64,000 nt of DNA from Zopfochytrium polystomum (lineage: Eukaryota > Chytridiomycota > Chytridiomycetes > Chytridiales > Chytridiaceae), in contig JAIVFJ010000127.1 of NCBI GenBank assembly GCA_025765615.1, positions 124,001 to 188,000 on the forward strand, in the 5' to 3' direction. Position numbers and translations under genes: made by a program. This document shows, one piece after another, positions 34,537-46,800 of the stretch. The notes under the pieces were generated by a model that did not search any database, had not been told where the DNA came from, and saw nothing but the letters and a program-made list of their open reading frames with translations. Within the stretch, counting starts at the first letter, position 1, and each line of letters begins with the position of its first letter.

Positions 34537-36117
34537 TTATTGTGCAAACGGTTGTGGCCTGAAAACTGTTGCATCAATCTGGGTGACCTGGGGGACCATA
34601 AGGTGGACTTTCAGCCGATACGTCGGACCCGAAGCCTGCTGCAAGGGATTTCCTTCCAAATACAAAGTATTCAGATGCTCCTTGTCCTTCAACTGTCCCT
34701 CCATGTGGGCGTCGATGACAGGAATCTGATTGTTATTGAGCTGACCATTCAGAAAGGCAACCAAATTGTTTAGCGCGCCAAACGAAGAAATGGTTAATCT
34801 TGAGGCGGGAAAAAATCGAAGAGAAGCAAACGTACCCAGAGCTCCTCCAAAAGCTTGTTGCTTTCCAAATTTTCGACTTTGACGACGAAATTCGTTCCCA
34901 AGTCCAACACACGGAGCTGAGAGCAGTTCTCAAGACCTTCGATCTTCTTGACACCGTTATGCGACAGGTATATTTCCTCCAATCCCACCAGGCGCTCTAA
35001 GCCTTCAATTTTTTGTATGCGGTTACTCTCGATGGGTGTTAAAAGCCAGAGCAAAAACACGGATGCCATAAAACTTCAATATCGGCACACCTGAATGCTC
35101 AGAATCTTCAAGTTGACTAGGGTATCCAGATTTTCCAGCTTGCTTATCTTATTCTTGCCCAGCCACAGCTTTGTCAAGTTCACAAGTGTTTCCAAACCTT
35201 CTATACGCTTGAAGACAGTGTTTACAAGGAACGATGCGGGAGGAGGAGTGTCTTCGACCATACCCGAATGCGGTTCGCTCCCAGCTCCAAATTAGTCAAG
35301 TTCACTAAAGGGGCCAGCCGCTCAATGTTCTCAATCTTGTTGGCGACGAAAAAAAGATCGGTGAGGCGGACTAGATGATCGACTTTCTGAATGTGCCGAA
35401 TTTTGTTGAACGATAAATCCAGGTATCTATGCGAGAATGAACGAACGGAAATTCCATCCGAGGCTCAGTTTCCGCAAACAATATGCAAGAGTTGGGCAAA
35501 GTGTGGTTGTTCTAACGTTAAATTCGGGACTCCCTCCAAGTTTTCGATGCGGGATATTTTATTGTCGTAGAGGTCCAGCTCTTGCAGTGAGGGGAGGTTA
35601 TCGAGACCGCCAATCGTTGTGATAAGGTTCTGTCGTAGCCCAAGTACCTGGAACCAGGAACGTTAGCCTGGAATGTCTGGGAATGCGTGTCACCTTGAGC
35701 CGACGAAAGCGAGAAAACCTCAACTCCTCGAGGGACCTCAGCCGTGCATGAGTCATGTCGAGGTCTTCAATGTCATCGGGAACGCCATCCAGGATCTTCG
35801 CTATTCACTGAGAGCATGAGCACAAAGAATTCCAGCGAAGCTTGGCCCTTGGTGGATCTCCTCACGCACTCACAAGGATCAGCGTCGTCTCCTTGGCCTG
35901 ATTCAGCTTCTTCATCCTCCGCCTCAGACAAGACGCTCTGCGAGCTCAAGTTCGCGGTATCTTCGGCCGCCATGCCGGTAACGGTGACGCTGCCCAACGT
36001 TGTGTGTTGACCGGTACCCGGTCCGCTTTCACTAGTCGTGGGAATATTCGGAGCTGCAGGAAGAGATGCAGTTGGCTCCGAGCCACTCTTGCCTTCCCCA
36101 CTGCTCTCAATTGTCAT
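34537..36117 (-). CDS. SDS22: SDS22, leucine-rich-repeat regulator of protein phosphatase 1 (385 aa)
   Basis: Seven exons: 35874-36117, 35694-35800, 35517-35647, 35264-35426, 35091-35207, 34836-35027 and 34537-34740; all phases agree. After an acidic disordered N-terminus of about 85 residues come the first repeat ILDGVPDDIEDLDMTHARLR and then about eleven 22-residue SDS22-type leucine-rich repeats, e.g. KIENIERLAPLVNLTNLELG, NKISKLENLDTLVNLKIL and NGVKKIEGLENCSQLRVLDL. The C-terminal cap is LYLEGNPLQQASGPTYRLKV. Length and the cap fit the family (338 aa in yeast, 360 in human). It binds PP1 catalytic subunits and steers mitotic exit and PP1 maturation. The introns tend to fall at similar places within repeats. 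Confidence 0.95.
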
Positions 36118-36499
36118 AACGATCAGAGTGCGGGAGAACGACCAGTCAATCAGAAAGGCCAAAAAAAAAGGGCCAATTGTTCCCTCTTTCTTCTTTTTTT
36201 TTTATTTTTTTTTTTATCATTTTCGTGGTGCCATGGACCCAAGGAAATACTGGTCCACGACTGAGAAGACCAACAAATGATAAGAGGGAAAGCCAGTGAG
36301 CCAAAGGAAAAAACAAAATTAGAGTACAAACTTGACTTGTTGCCCTACTGTCCTTGTGATTGCTCTGCCTCATGCCTGTCAAATGGAGATGCCAATTTGA
36401 TCTCACCTTCAAACTGCGCACTGTGCAGCTTGTGCATTCCATGGGACACAACAATGCTGCTGCTGAAATGGGTGTGCCTCACTCATGTGTGACTCCATG
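36118..36499. other. Upstream region of SDS22, running into transposon debris
   Basis: T/A-rich (poly-T interrupted runs at 36188-36217). No gene is recognised. Confidence 0.5.
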
Positions 36500-37076
36500 G
36501 ATGAAGGATGCTGCTTTGATGCGGTCTGTCATTGCGATCAAGGGAAATGCAAAGAGGAAACAATTGCCCTCCGGGCTGAAGGGTGTGGAGGGCGTCGGTC
36601 AGATACAAGCAAAGCATGCAATTGAGATCACCTGCTGTGCCCGCGCTGCCCATCCAGCGCAAGAGGCTGTTTTGATACAGTGGTTCATGTCACTGATCAA
36701 CAATGACCCTTGTTCAATTCAGATGGCTGATTGGACTCTGCCTTGCTCATTGAAGTAGCGATCCAGATGCAAACAGCCCTTTGATGTTGCTGAGATTAAA
36801 ACTTCATCCTCAGACCCGAAAGTTTCATCCGCCTTGTTTGCTGGGTGACCAAAAGGAAATCTGGAACATGGCTGAGGTGCCTGTTTACTTTGACATGGTA
36901 CCAAACAGGAACCTGGCTTTGAAGGGATTGGTCATTTGCACAGCAAGGCACTGCAAGCTCTGGTTCACAGTTGTGTCGACTTGCAGCTCAAATGGTCCCC
37001 ATCGTGTGCAGGCACTGATTATTTTCAATGGTTACCCTGAAGGGCCAGCTGAGCGCTACCAAACACTCCTGTTTTT
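36500..37076 (+). pseudogene. Pogo/Tigger-like DDE transposase remnant
   Basis: GNAKRKQLPSGLKGVE near 36540 resembles the N-terminal KRR..T..FKLKVI helix of the family. From about 36860 the frame reads NMAEVPVYFDMVPNRNLALK, then HCKLWFTVVSTCSSNG and ALIIFNGYPEG. This matches the DDE_1 core DETPV.FDM...., FTVVL..A.DG and IFKGK. The first catalytic Asp of the DET motif is Ala here. The N-terminal and core parts are in different frames, and the rest of the catalytic domain is missing because an LTR fragment follows. A short GNAKRKQLP piece also occurs on the minus strand near 30830-30870. Confidence 0.6.
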
Positions 37077-37433
37077 TTTGAGGGTAGGTTCTTTGCAAGA
37101 TAAAGCCCCTGTTGCCCTCCTATCTCTTTTATTCTGCAGTTGTGTTGCACCCTTGGGAGTACCCTTCCATTTCCCCTCACACTGGCCCAGGGCCACGCAA
37201 TTAATCGGTGCTCCCACACCAATCCTTCAGAGGATTGTCCCTCTGAATGTTCATTCCTTGTGTTTGAGACCCCTGTTAGACAGATCAGTAGGGATACTTC
37301 ATGGACTAGGCAAGTAGTTGGGTTGAAACACCCCAGCCCAATTAAGTTAGTTTTAGCCTATTATTTGCTTTCCCTCACTCTAGGGCCCAGATCCCAGGGT
37401 CAAAGGAGTGAGTAAATTCTCACACCAAGCTCA
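37077..37433 (+). mobile_element. Fragment of the large LTR family (3' part)
   Basis: The fragment matches the blocks TTCTGCAGTTGTGTTGCACC, GGATTGTCCCTCTGAATG, GACAGATCAGTAGGG and AGTTAGTTTTAGCCTATT of the 62351-63802 LTR (inverted). It ends in ATTCTCACA, like the terminus of that LTR. Only about 357 bp are present; it follows directly on the pogo-like core. Confidence 0.8.
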
Positions 37434-37439
37434 TATAAG

Positions 37440-37725
37440 CTTTCAAAGGAGTAGACAGAACTCAACAGTGGATCCACTTTGTATGTTTGCCTGCGACCAA
37501 GGTGCTCCTGGATGTTCACTCTCATCACAGAAGTGAAGGTACTTCAAGATTGTTCTGAACTGGTCGTGGAGATTCAGAAAGCTGAGTTGTGCCACATTTG
37601 AGAAGTGGGTGGGTACTCCACTTGTCGTCCCAATCATCTGAAGGACTGACTCCATTCCAATAAGAAGACCTACAAACTTTGCCAGCTCCTCCTTTGTCAA
37701 TTGATCTGGATCTTCCACGCATGAC
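37440..37725 (-). pseudogene. PiggyBac-like transposase fragment
   Basis: The minus strand reads LTKEELAKFVGLLIGMESVL in one frame, KWSTHPLLKCG in another and DQFRTILKYLHFCDESEHPG in the first again. These fit the order F.G...MG......YWS..PLL...... M...RF..ILR.LHF.D of the piggyBac (DDE_Tnp_1_7) N-terminal domain. It is short, frameshifted and without the catalytic Asp residues. Confidence 0.5.
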
Positions 37726-39439
37726 TCTTCTTCATCTTCATCTGTACGGCTGTGGCACTTAGGCAGCTGATAGAGCAGATCTCTGAGAGTAACTGAGATG
37801 AGTTTTGTGTCTGTACTGCAATTATTGAGTCTGTTTGAGCAGACTGTCAGTGTGGCAAATTTTGTGAGCCACTGTAATTGTCTTGATTTCTCTCACCAAG
37901 CAAATCCACCAACTCACTTTCTCGTGTTTTTTTTTCTTCCTTTGATGACAGTTTGCTCAGTATGCAAAAGTTCCCCATCAACTGTGTCCCCAAAACCCAA
38001 AAAACACCCCTCCATGAATACCACTGTAGGGAAGTGGGAAACCTTGAGAACGCTATACCCTATCCTGGGAGGAGGAAGAGGAGGAGAGTGCAGTATGAGA
38101 TCTCTTCATCTTCAGGGGCTCATCTATAGTCTAGTGGCCAAAGGGATAAGACAAGTCTTTAAGATGGGAAGCTCCTGGTTATTAGCAGAGCCAGTACCCT
38201 GGCTTCAGCTCAAACTCAACAAAGATGGATGTTGTGGTTCAATTCTGTCTTTATTCAAGGACAGCTAGACCAAGTGGAGTTGCTCAATGAAGAGTACCCC
38301 ACAGTCCCCAAGTTCAAGCCCTGGTTGTCCCAAGGTGAGGTCATGGGCAAATAAGCCCTCAGCGTGATGGAATCACTAGTGGATGGCAAGTCTACGCAGT
38401 GAGAGCTGCTAAGCGGGATTTCTTGCTGAGGGCATGAGACAGCTGCTAAAGTTAGCAAAGGGGAAAGAAACCTTGCCCCCAGTTTGGCATACACACACTG
38501 GCCTGGGGGAATCATACCTCTACTAGCTTGGTCTGGTAGCACTGGCCTGGGGAGAAAAACCAAAGTGGAAAGAAAAGGATTGGTTGTTACCTAGGTAGGA
38601 TTTAATGAGAGAGAGTTATAGTATATATAGGACAAAAGAGAAAAAGAGAGGGAGTATTTATAGGGAAGGGGAGGAGAGAAAGAAGAAAAGAAGGAAGAGA
38701 GGGAGAAAAGAGAAAATGAAAGAAAGAACAATTTGGAAGGATGAATCACTCTTCCAGCCACATCCCCCTTCACCCAGTGTCTTTCCTGCTTTCAAATTTG
38801 GGGTGAACATAATTTGAGGCCTTGAGGCCACACCAGTGTTGGGACAGTGGATTGAAAGGCGAAATGAGTAAAAATAAGAGTGAATAAGTGGTGTGCCCCT
38901 GATGCTTAGGCCCATTCAGCACAAGGAAAACAGGATGCTCTTTTATAGTGATAAACACTAGAGCCTGTGAGGGATGTGATGAATGGTAATAAAGATAAAA
39001 ATAAATGTAGGGGGCCAATATATAGTCACAACTGGGGAAGAGCTGTTAGGGAGACCCCAGCTAAGACCATAATCAGTGAGATTAGGAATCTCACAGCTGC
39101 CACAGTGGCAGGTTCAGATGAAGACAGCTCTGATCTTGATGAAGTGCTCTCTGAGGAAGGCTCAGATGAAGGCCGCTCCAACTTGGTAAAAATCAAGCAG
39201 CAGCTGGACAGAAGGGGATGATACACTTAAAGATCAAATGTTCGCTATCAAGGTCTATGATGCAAGCCCAAATCAAAAAAATTATCAAATCATTCAGGAA
39301 GCAGTGGATGACTACGAGCAAGTGACATTTATGTGTCCATTGGTAAGTACTGCTTGTCAGTTCTTTGTCTAAAGGCATTCATCGCTCACCACTCTACCCT
39401 TTCAAACAAAAAGAATTTAGCTTGCTTCATTCTTTCTTT
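37726..39439. other. Repeat-region DNA with tRNA-like traces, no gene recognised
   Basis: A stretch at about 38262-38333 resembles a degenerate tRNA. GGACAGCTAG at the start can pair with GGTTGTCC at the end, and CAAGTTCAAGCCC looks like a Pol III B box. A TAGTCTAGTGG A-box-like sequence lies near 38121. Purine-rich AGAGAAAGAAG repeats fill 38600-38730. A plus-strand segment at 39090-39215 is acidic (SDEDSSDLDEVLSEEGSDEG) and may belong to the Fanzor-like copy that follows. Confidence 0.35.
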
Positions 39440-41280
39440 ACAGACTGTTCAATTATGAGCTGAATGATGAGAAACGTGGAACAGGCTCGACGATGATGGC
39501 AAGGTCTTTGAACGCTTCGACAAACTCCACAGGCTGGGCTTTTTCTGTGAAGCTGCCAACAACTTCGCACCCTTGACGGAGTCAGGAAGGCAAGAGGAAT
39601 GGCGAGCAGCTGGGGGATGTTTGAAAAGCAGGATCTGATTCCACAGGAGGATTATGCAAGGCAGTACCACAAAGCAGCAATTCAACAAGTGATATTTGCC
39701 CCCCACAAGTGGAGTCAGGCACTGCCAATGTCAGCATGCCAGAGGCAAGACGGCCACATACAAGGAGAAAGAAGCCAGGGACAGCATCCCAGCGGAAAGA
39801 CAAGAAGTCTTGGTGAATGGTCAGCACCCTTGCAACCATGGGGAGGACAGCAAATGCTGCTTCTGCAACTACATTCCCCACTTCAAACTCATTCATATCA
39901 GAAACACTGAGTGGCACAAGCTGGCAGGCCAGTTCGCCAAGAGAAGAGTCCAGAGACTGGACAATATAATCGAGGAGTTAGAAAGCAATCCGTCAACCCC
40001 AATCAACCCCAAAGTCTCACTGTGTGGAAGAATATGTTGCATTCATCATATTCAGCGCCAGTTTTTTATTGGTAATGGCATGTAAACTTTGGGTTCGTCA
40101 ACAATGGAATAATAATTCAAATCTTTTATTTCCAAAAAAAAAAAAAAATACTAGTTAAGGTAAAATTTCCGACTCCCAGCGTAAACAGTTACTCTGAGTG
40201 AGTGAGTGGAAGGAGTGAATGAAGTGTAGATGTGTGTTTGTGGGTGGTCCTTCTCCCCAACTTGGAGAGAAAGTGAAAAAACTCTGTTATGAATTATTGA
40301 TACATAATGATGATATGCATGCTGTAATAGTTGCTAGGCAAGCATGACTGGCACAGGGTAAAAACCTCTCCTCCTATATAGTCTTCTTGAGCAGAGGAGG
40401 AGGAAAACTGTTTACACTGGGTGTCTGTTCTACTTAATACTAAGAGTATTTGTCAACAGCGCAAGCCAGCGCCAAGGTCTGCATTGGCAGTGGCTCACTC
40501 TCCCATAGGCATCATGAGAACAATAACTGACAGTCACAATAGGTTCAGGTCCGTCTTATGCCTCTTGCTGCTAACCAGTCAGTTCCGCCTAACACCCAGA
40601 GAGGTGGTATAGATTCAATACATATCAAAAAGAACAGCAAGCAAAAGCTTGTTCAAGGTAACATAGTCTGTTATTTCTGATTTCCGTTGTAAAACTCTGT
40701 CTTCACTTTTTCATCTAAGTCACACTAAAACCCTCCACTGTCTATCAGGGAAGGAGAATGCTGTGGTGGTGATTGGAAGTGGGACCATATTCTTTCCAAT
40801 CCCACCACTTCCCACCTTCTTGGTTGGTGCGCTCCCAATTTAAGATTTTGACATGTGGTCGACAAGCACCCACTTGTTCTCAGAGTCGTCGACATCGATG
40901 AATACAGAACGTCCAAGCAGGACCCAGCAGGAAAGCCACCACAAGGGAGAGGCAAGGAGTGGGCCTTTGTTGCCCAAAACATGTTACACACTACTTTTCC
41001 CTTTCCTTTTTGATTTTTTTTCCCAATCAAAACACAGCAATGTCAAGCCCTGTGTTCAGAGAGAGCCAGCCAATGGCAGCTGCAGTCCAAGTTGCATGCA
41101 ATCCTGAGATCACCAACCTCAGAAAGCATGTGAGACCGCAATGTAATGGCTGCTGTTAACATGTGCAGCATCCTCCAATGTCCTATACATGGAGAACAAA
41201 AAATCCCCTTCATGGGGGTGTTGGGTGATGTGTCCCAGGAGAAAGCATCATAACATCCATTACTGGTAACTAGCTCATAA
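39440..41280 (+). pseudogene. Fanzor-like (eukaryotic TnpB-family) nuclease, decayed copy 2
   Basis: This is the second, inverted copy of the 16.9-18.1 kb element. In order on the plus strand: HPCNHGEDSKCCFCNY, then EWHKLAGQFAKRRVQRLDNI (39915-39965) and STPKSHCVEEYVAFIIF with KLWVRQQW (39990-40110). After an inserted repeat comes a shortened KEQQAK segment, an intron (GTAACA...CTATCAG, about 40659-40748) and GGTGATTGGAAGTGGGAC (RuvC-I-like). VDIDEYRTSK follows at 40887-40918, then after a second intron DRNVMAAVNMCSIL at 41134-41175. The family's catalytic Asp (N-R-D) is replaced, reading D-R-N. Stops and deletions are present. Both introns are shared with copy 1, so the copies moved as DNA rather than through mRNA. 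Confidence 0.6.
40187..40600. repeat. Dispersed repeat inserted in Fanzor-like copy 2
   Basis: This is the inverted relative of 27045-27449. It separates the KLWVRQQW part from the following part of the Fanzor-like coding sequence; copy 1 lacks it. Its left border reads GTAAACAGTTACTCTGAG and the right part includes GACAGTCACAATAGGTTCAG. Confidence 0.75.
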
Positions 41281-41570
41281 TATTGTCATCTCATACTTAT
41301 TCTTTTTTTTTCTTCTTTCTTCTACTTTGTAGGTGCAGACTTTGGTCTGGGATGGGGTTGGCAATATGTGTTCTATTGTGCGCAACTTGCTTCTCTTACT
41401 GATCCTTTTGTTTTCACTTATTCATTTTTCTAATTTTTTCTTCAGGTACTTTTGTCTTTGTTGGGGTCCTTGTCACTCGTCTTTTGGCGTTAAAAACGTG
41501 AATAAGCAGGGACGGGAAGGAAAATGATAGAAGTGTTCAAAGTGACAAAATTTTTAGTCCAGGTAAATAA

Positions 41571-43684
41571 ATGGGAGGAAGCACAAAACAGCGGAAAGTG
41601 GGACGAGACGAGCCGCCCGCCTACGACTCGAAAATTATCGGACCTGTGGACAGACGTTCGTGCCACGATGCAGCATTCCTCATTCTATTGATCGCGTTCT
41701 GGGTTGGTATGTGGATCATCGCGAGCACTGCCGTTGCTTACGGGGACCCAAAACGACTGCTGTGGGTATCCTAAAACTTCGGATGTTACATTGAGGTTGA
41801 CACCGTCACAATGCATTCACATTCGGCTTTCACAGCTTACCGTCTGATAGCCTTGGCAATACCTGTGGAACAAATACCAACGCCAATGGCACCGACCTCA
41901 GCGACAAGCCAAATTTGTTTTATCTCAACCCAGCCAATCCGCTGTCGAACCCTTCAGTTTGCGTAGCCAACTGTCCCAACAGCACGGCCATTGCCAGCGT
42001 GGAGAGCTTTATATGCTCGTACGGTGTAATGCCCAGCAGCGCCACCCTGGTTTCCCTTACCACCTCCTTCCAATGCGCGCCACTACTCTATCAGTCTCAG
42101 CCCGTCGCCGGCCGCTGCATGCCGCAAGACGATACTTTGCGCGGTCAGATGGAGAGCGTCATCTCCGCAGTCGGCCAGATCGACAAAATTACGCATGACG
42201 TGGTTGTGTGCTGGCCTGTCTTCCTCGGAGCGGTCTTCGTCGCGATGGTTGTTGCACTTCTCTGGGTGGTGCTGCTGCGGTTTGTCGCAAAGGAGATGGT
42301 GTGGACCACCATATTTGCAGTGAATCTTGCAGTCGGTGGCATTGCACTCTTTCTTTATCTGTACTGGCAGAACCGACAGTATTACTATAGCTACTCGACT
42401 GAGGTCGGTCATGACATGATTCAAGTTCAGTGGGAAATCTACGCAGCACAAGCTGGAACCTACATATTTGCCGTGCTATTCGTCCTGCTCGTCATTATCA
42501 CAATCTTCATGCGGAAAAAAATTATGATAGCGTGCGAAATTGTGAAAGAAACCTCAGAGGCGATCGGGAAAATGCCGTTTGTCAGTTGAGTAGTCTCCGA
42601 GCGCGACAAGCTTTGGTATCGTCCCAGAAGCTCCATCTTAGCTTAACTCTTCTGTAACTTTCTCCAAATGACAGTGGTTTTGCCGGTTGGGCTATGGATC
42701 GGAACAATCCTCTGCCTGGTTTACGCAATCTACATTGGGCTTTACCTCATTACAATAAATTCGCCCGGGGCAGTGATTGGGATTCCTTTTCAGGATGCCA
42801 CCTCTGGGCGCCTATTGGTCATATACCACATTCTCGGGTCCTTCTGGGGTCTGTGTTTCTTGCAGGGCGTAAACCAATTGACAATTGCTGGGGCGTTCGC
42901 TTCGTACTATTGGACAATGGACAAATCGAACCTTCCTCCTCGCCCAGTCACAAGGTCTCTATATCGCACTGTCCGCTATCACCTCGGGTCTGTTGCGTTG
43001 GGTTCGCTGCTGATTGCTGTTGTGCAGACGATCCGAGTCTTGACATGGGTGTCAGCAAAGCAAGTCGCGAAAACTCGGCGCCGTTGCCTGATTTGGATAT
43101 TTGGCTGTCTGAACGGATTGCTGGCGATGCTTCACCGGGTTGTCAAATTCATCAACAAGAACGCCTACATCAAGATAGCAATTGACGGGCAGGCTTTTTG
43201 TGCTGCATGTGGGAGCGCTATGGGGCTCATTGTCCGAAATGGGTTGAAACTGGTGGCAGTGAGCTTTGTGGCTGAGTACGTTCTTACTCTGTCGACGCTG
43301 TGCGTTACCATGGTAACGGTCCTGATTTTCTACGGAATCTTGAGCTCGAAGAAGGATTCCTTGGAGTTGAATTTTATTTTCGTTCCACTTTTGATTGTGG
43401 GGTTGGAAGCGTTTCTTATTGGGGTGGGGTTTCTGTCTGTTTATCGGATGGGCATCGACACTATATTCCTCTCGTTTCTCGAGGACGGCGAACGAAATGA
43501 CGGGTCCGCGGAGCGGCCCTTCTTCATGACACCAAGACTACAAAGTGTCATCGATGTGTCCAACAAGGCGATGGTACGTTGTCATGTGCAGTGGCCTACA
43601 TTCTAATCTTTCGAATTGCAGGTCGAGGAAAAGAAGAAAAAATCAAAGCAAATAGTTCCAAGAAACGCAGTCGAAGAGTTTTAA
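41571..43684 (+). CDS. SLC44-type choline-transporter-like membrane protein (633 aa)
   Basis: Exons 41571-41761, 41836-42584, 42675-43573 and 43622-43684; donors GTGGGT, GTTGAG and GTACGT. The N-terminus PVDRRSCHDAAFLILLIAFW then YGDPKRLL is the classic CTL start with the first transmembrane helix. A Cys-rich external loop of about 150 residues follows (NTCGTNTNANGTDLSD, CVANCPN, RCMPQDD). About nine further helices include FLGAVFVAMVVALLWVVLL and VGGIALFLYLYW. The motif GSFWGLCFLQGVNQLTIAGA followed by AFASYYW and the late HRVVKFINKNAYIKIAI are diagnostic for SLC44. The C-terminus is basic (EEKKKKSKQ). Likely a plasma-membrane or organelle choline or ethanolamine transporter; substrate is inferred from the family. 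Confidence 0.93.
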
Positions 43685-43825
43685 CGAAGCAAACGCATAT
43701 TTACTGAATCCGCCAACAGGTTGGCAATCTTCGACGCAGTCTAGGCACAGTTGGGAAGAAAGGATGAAACGGATACGCACTGAAACGGTTGGGACGTCCC
43801 AAAGGAGAGTTTAAGATTATCAAAA

Positions 43826-46800
43826 TCACTCCTCAACCATAGGAGAAGAGCCATCCTAATTTGGGATTAACAAAAATTAAATTTGCTACTAGGGTCTTAC
43901 CGCGGTACTGTTGATAAATTTTTGCAGCTTGAGCCGCAACAACAAAGCCCGATTCGTTTGGTCCTCTGCACAGTCGTTACAACAGCTGTTGCACAGGGAA
44001 AAAAAGAAAAGAAAAAAAAGAAAAAGAAAAAAAAAAACTTACTTTCAGGGAAAGTCGCAGGCTGCCCGTCGCTGTCACTTGGGAGCAGAGATTCAATGTG
44101 GTTCATGAGCTCCTCGTTCTGAACTGCCAGCTGCCGACGTGTTAAATAATTGGAGAAATAATTCAATGAGTGTAAAGGAATAATTGAGATGTTGCGCCGA
44201 ATGTACCATATCTCGTGCAGCTCGGACTTCCTCATATTCCTCTCGGGAGACAACATTGATTTCGTCGCTGGACTCCTGACGGCTTACTTGAAGTTGTTGA
44301 ATTTTAGTGTTCAGGTCAGACACAACTGCTTCAAGCTCTGCGACTTTCCCATTGTCGGCTGGGGCAGTTGTAACGGCGTCAAGTTGAGACTTCAAGTGCT
44401 TTATGTTTTCGTTCAGAGCCTGTTCACGATCTTCATAATCGTTCGTTGTTTCTTGAAGTAGACGGTTCGAGCTTTGGGACGCATCCAATGCCTCCTTCAG
44501 CACTTTCACTTGGCTCACTAAATCGGCAGTTTCAGTATTCGCAGCAGCTGCAGCCGCTAGATCTGAACGCAATTGTTCCACCTCCGCTGTCAGCGTCGCA
44601 ATTTGCGCAGACTTTTCTTCGTTGACCTCGACAAGTCGGAGTGCACTAGCTGACTGCAACTCCGCGATCTGCGTCTCCAAAGACGAAACTTTTTGAATAA
44701 GCTCATCAGCACGGGACCCTTTCTCATTTGCTTCGGCCAATTGATTCTGAAGTTCAGCCACGTGCCCCGCAGCGTTCGCTTCACCAGATGCGGACTTCAC
44801 AGCCAGTAACTCGTTCTCCAACTCCTCCAACGCTCTAGTCTTCTCCGTGAGTGATTCTTCTGATGCCGAGATTGAGGCGCGCAGTTGATCAACTTCGGTA
44901 TGTTTCGAACCGAGCTCCGTCGTGATCTGGTCGATAGTTCGACCCAGTTCTGCCTTTTCCTCCCGAAGCTGATCGACCTCAAGGAGTGTAGAACTAAGCT
45001 CTGCTTCCAAGGCCACGCTACGTTCGGCACGTTCGGCACTCTCCACAGCATCCGCACGAAGGGCCTCTAATTCCGCCGTTATCGACGCCAATTGAGCCTC
45101 CAATCCAGGAATGCGTTCAGACTGCGCAGCGGGTTCCCGGAGCTTCTCCAGCTCCTCAGTTTTGATTGCAAGTTCGGCAGAAACTTCCTCCGCTCTCTTG
45201 ATTGCTTCGTCGCGCGCTTGAATCGCCTCCGACACGTCAGTACTGTTAGCCGTTGCCTTCGAACGGATAGCTTCTATCTCTGCAACAACGTTGTCGCGAA
45301 CATCAAGGGCTGCTTTCAGCTGAACTTTCAGAATACCCGTTTCCTCCGTCAACTTAATAACGTCGGCCTCCTTCGCCGCCTTGATGGATTCAATCTCTGC
45401 CAAATAGTTCGAGACTGACTCCTCCAGTTCACGAACACGTTCAATAAGTACAGGGTCTTGAACTGTCTTCGCCGGAGCGGACAAGGCGGATTCCAGTTCC
45501 TCTTTGGCGATTTGCAAGGCCTCCGATTTGTCCTGCAACTGCTTCTCCAGATCCAGGATACGAGTTCTCGCTGAGGCTACAGCATCACGAGCGTAAGAAA
45601 GTTCCTCTTCGCGGGCAGCAAGTCCGGCAGAGTGGTTTTGCAGAGCAGAGTTGAGATCGGCCTCACGCTGCGACACGACGTCTTTTGCAGCTTTGAGTTC
45701 GTCCTCATAGTTCTGAAGCGCTTGCCGCAGCTTAGCCGTCTCCGCCTCAGCCATTTGAAGGCCAACCTTGCATCCTGCGATAGTCTCCTCATGTGCAGCA
45801 AGCTTCTTAAGAAGCTCGGCTTTCTCTTCTTCATGATTAGCAACTGTCTCAGTGTACACGGCTTTGGATTTGGCAACTTCTGCATGAAGCCCGTTTACCT
45901 GCATAGGACCTTAAATAAGGGAGACACTACCGTAGACGATCGCCCACCTGTGATTCGATGTGACTTCGAAGTGACTCTATTGTTTGGTCTTTGTCCTTAA
46001 TAATCGAAGCCAGCTTGATCTCAAGGCCTTGTTTTTCCAGAAGAGCTGCCTCCGCAGTCTCTTGAGCAGCCGACGCAAGTTCCACAACTTTCGCATTCAG
46101 CGCACCAATGATTTGTTCTTTTTCAGCTAAAGTTGCCTCTAGAGTCGAGATCTTCGCCTTCAAAACATCAATTTTGGTTTCCCTGCTCAGCAACCTACAT
46201 TGCTTTCGGCTTCATTCGCATTATTATGTGCCGACAGCTGGGCTTCGAGATCTCGAATTTTCTCAGTAAGCTCGGCAGAGGTCGTAGCGGGAACGGACTT
46301 TTCCGCGGCTTTCTTGGTGCCCAATGACGAGGCTGCAGTTTTGATTGTTGGGGCCGTGGAAGTGCTGGAAGGTGGCCTAACAATTTTGGCTGCGCCGGTA
46401 GAAGCAGACGTGCTGGGACGGGTAGAAGATGCCATGGAGGGTGATGAGACAGCTTTCTTCACAGGGGCTGACGATGCGGCCACTGCGGCAGAGGCCGGCT
46501 TCTTCGCCGCAAGGGTTGAACTACCATTCGTGGACGATGGGACCGGCTTTTTTGCCACAGAAGAGGAGGCGACGCTACCCGCAGCAGGCTTAGGAGAAGA
46601 TGTAGACCTTGTTGCTGACGAAGTTGAGGCCACTGAGGAAGCAGCAGGCTTCTTGGCGGTTGTGGAAGTCGACGCGGTCTTTGAAGCGACGCCCGGTTTG
46701 GCAACGGTCTTCTTGTCAGATGCAGCCTTGGAGGGCGGCTTGTCGGACGGATCGGACGACTGGGGCGGCGCCGCTGGCGGAGCTTCGACGGCAGATTCGC

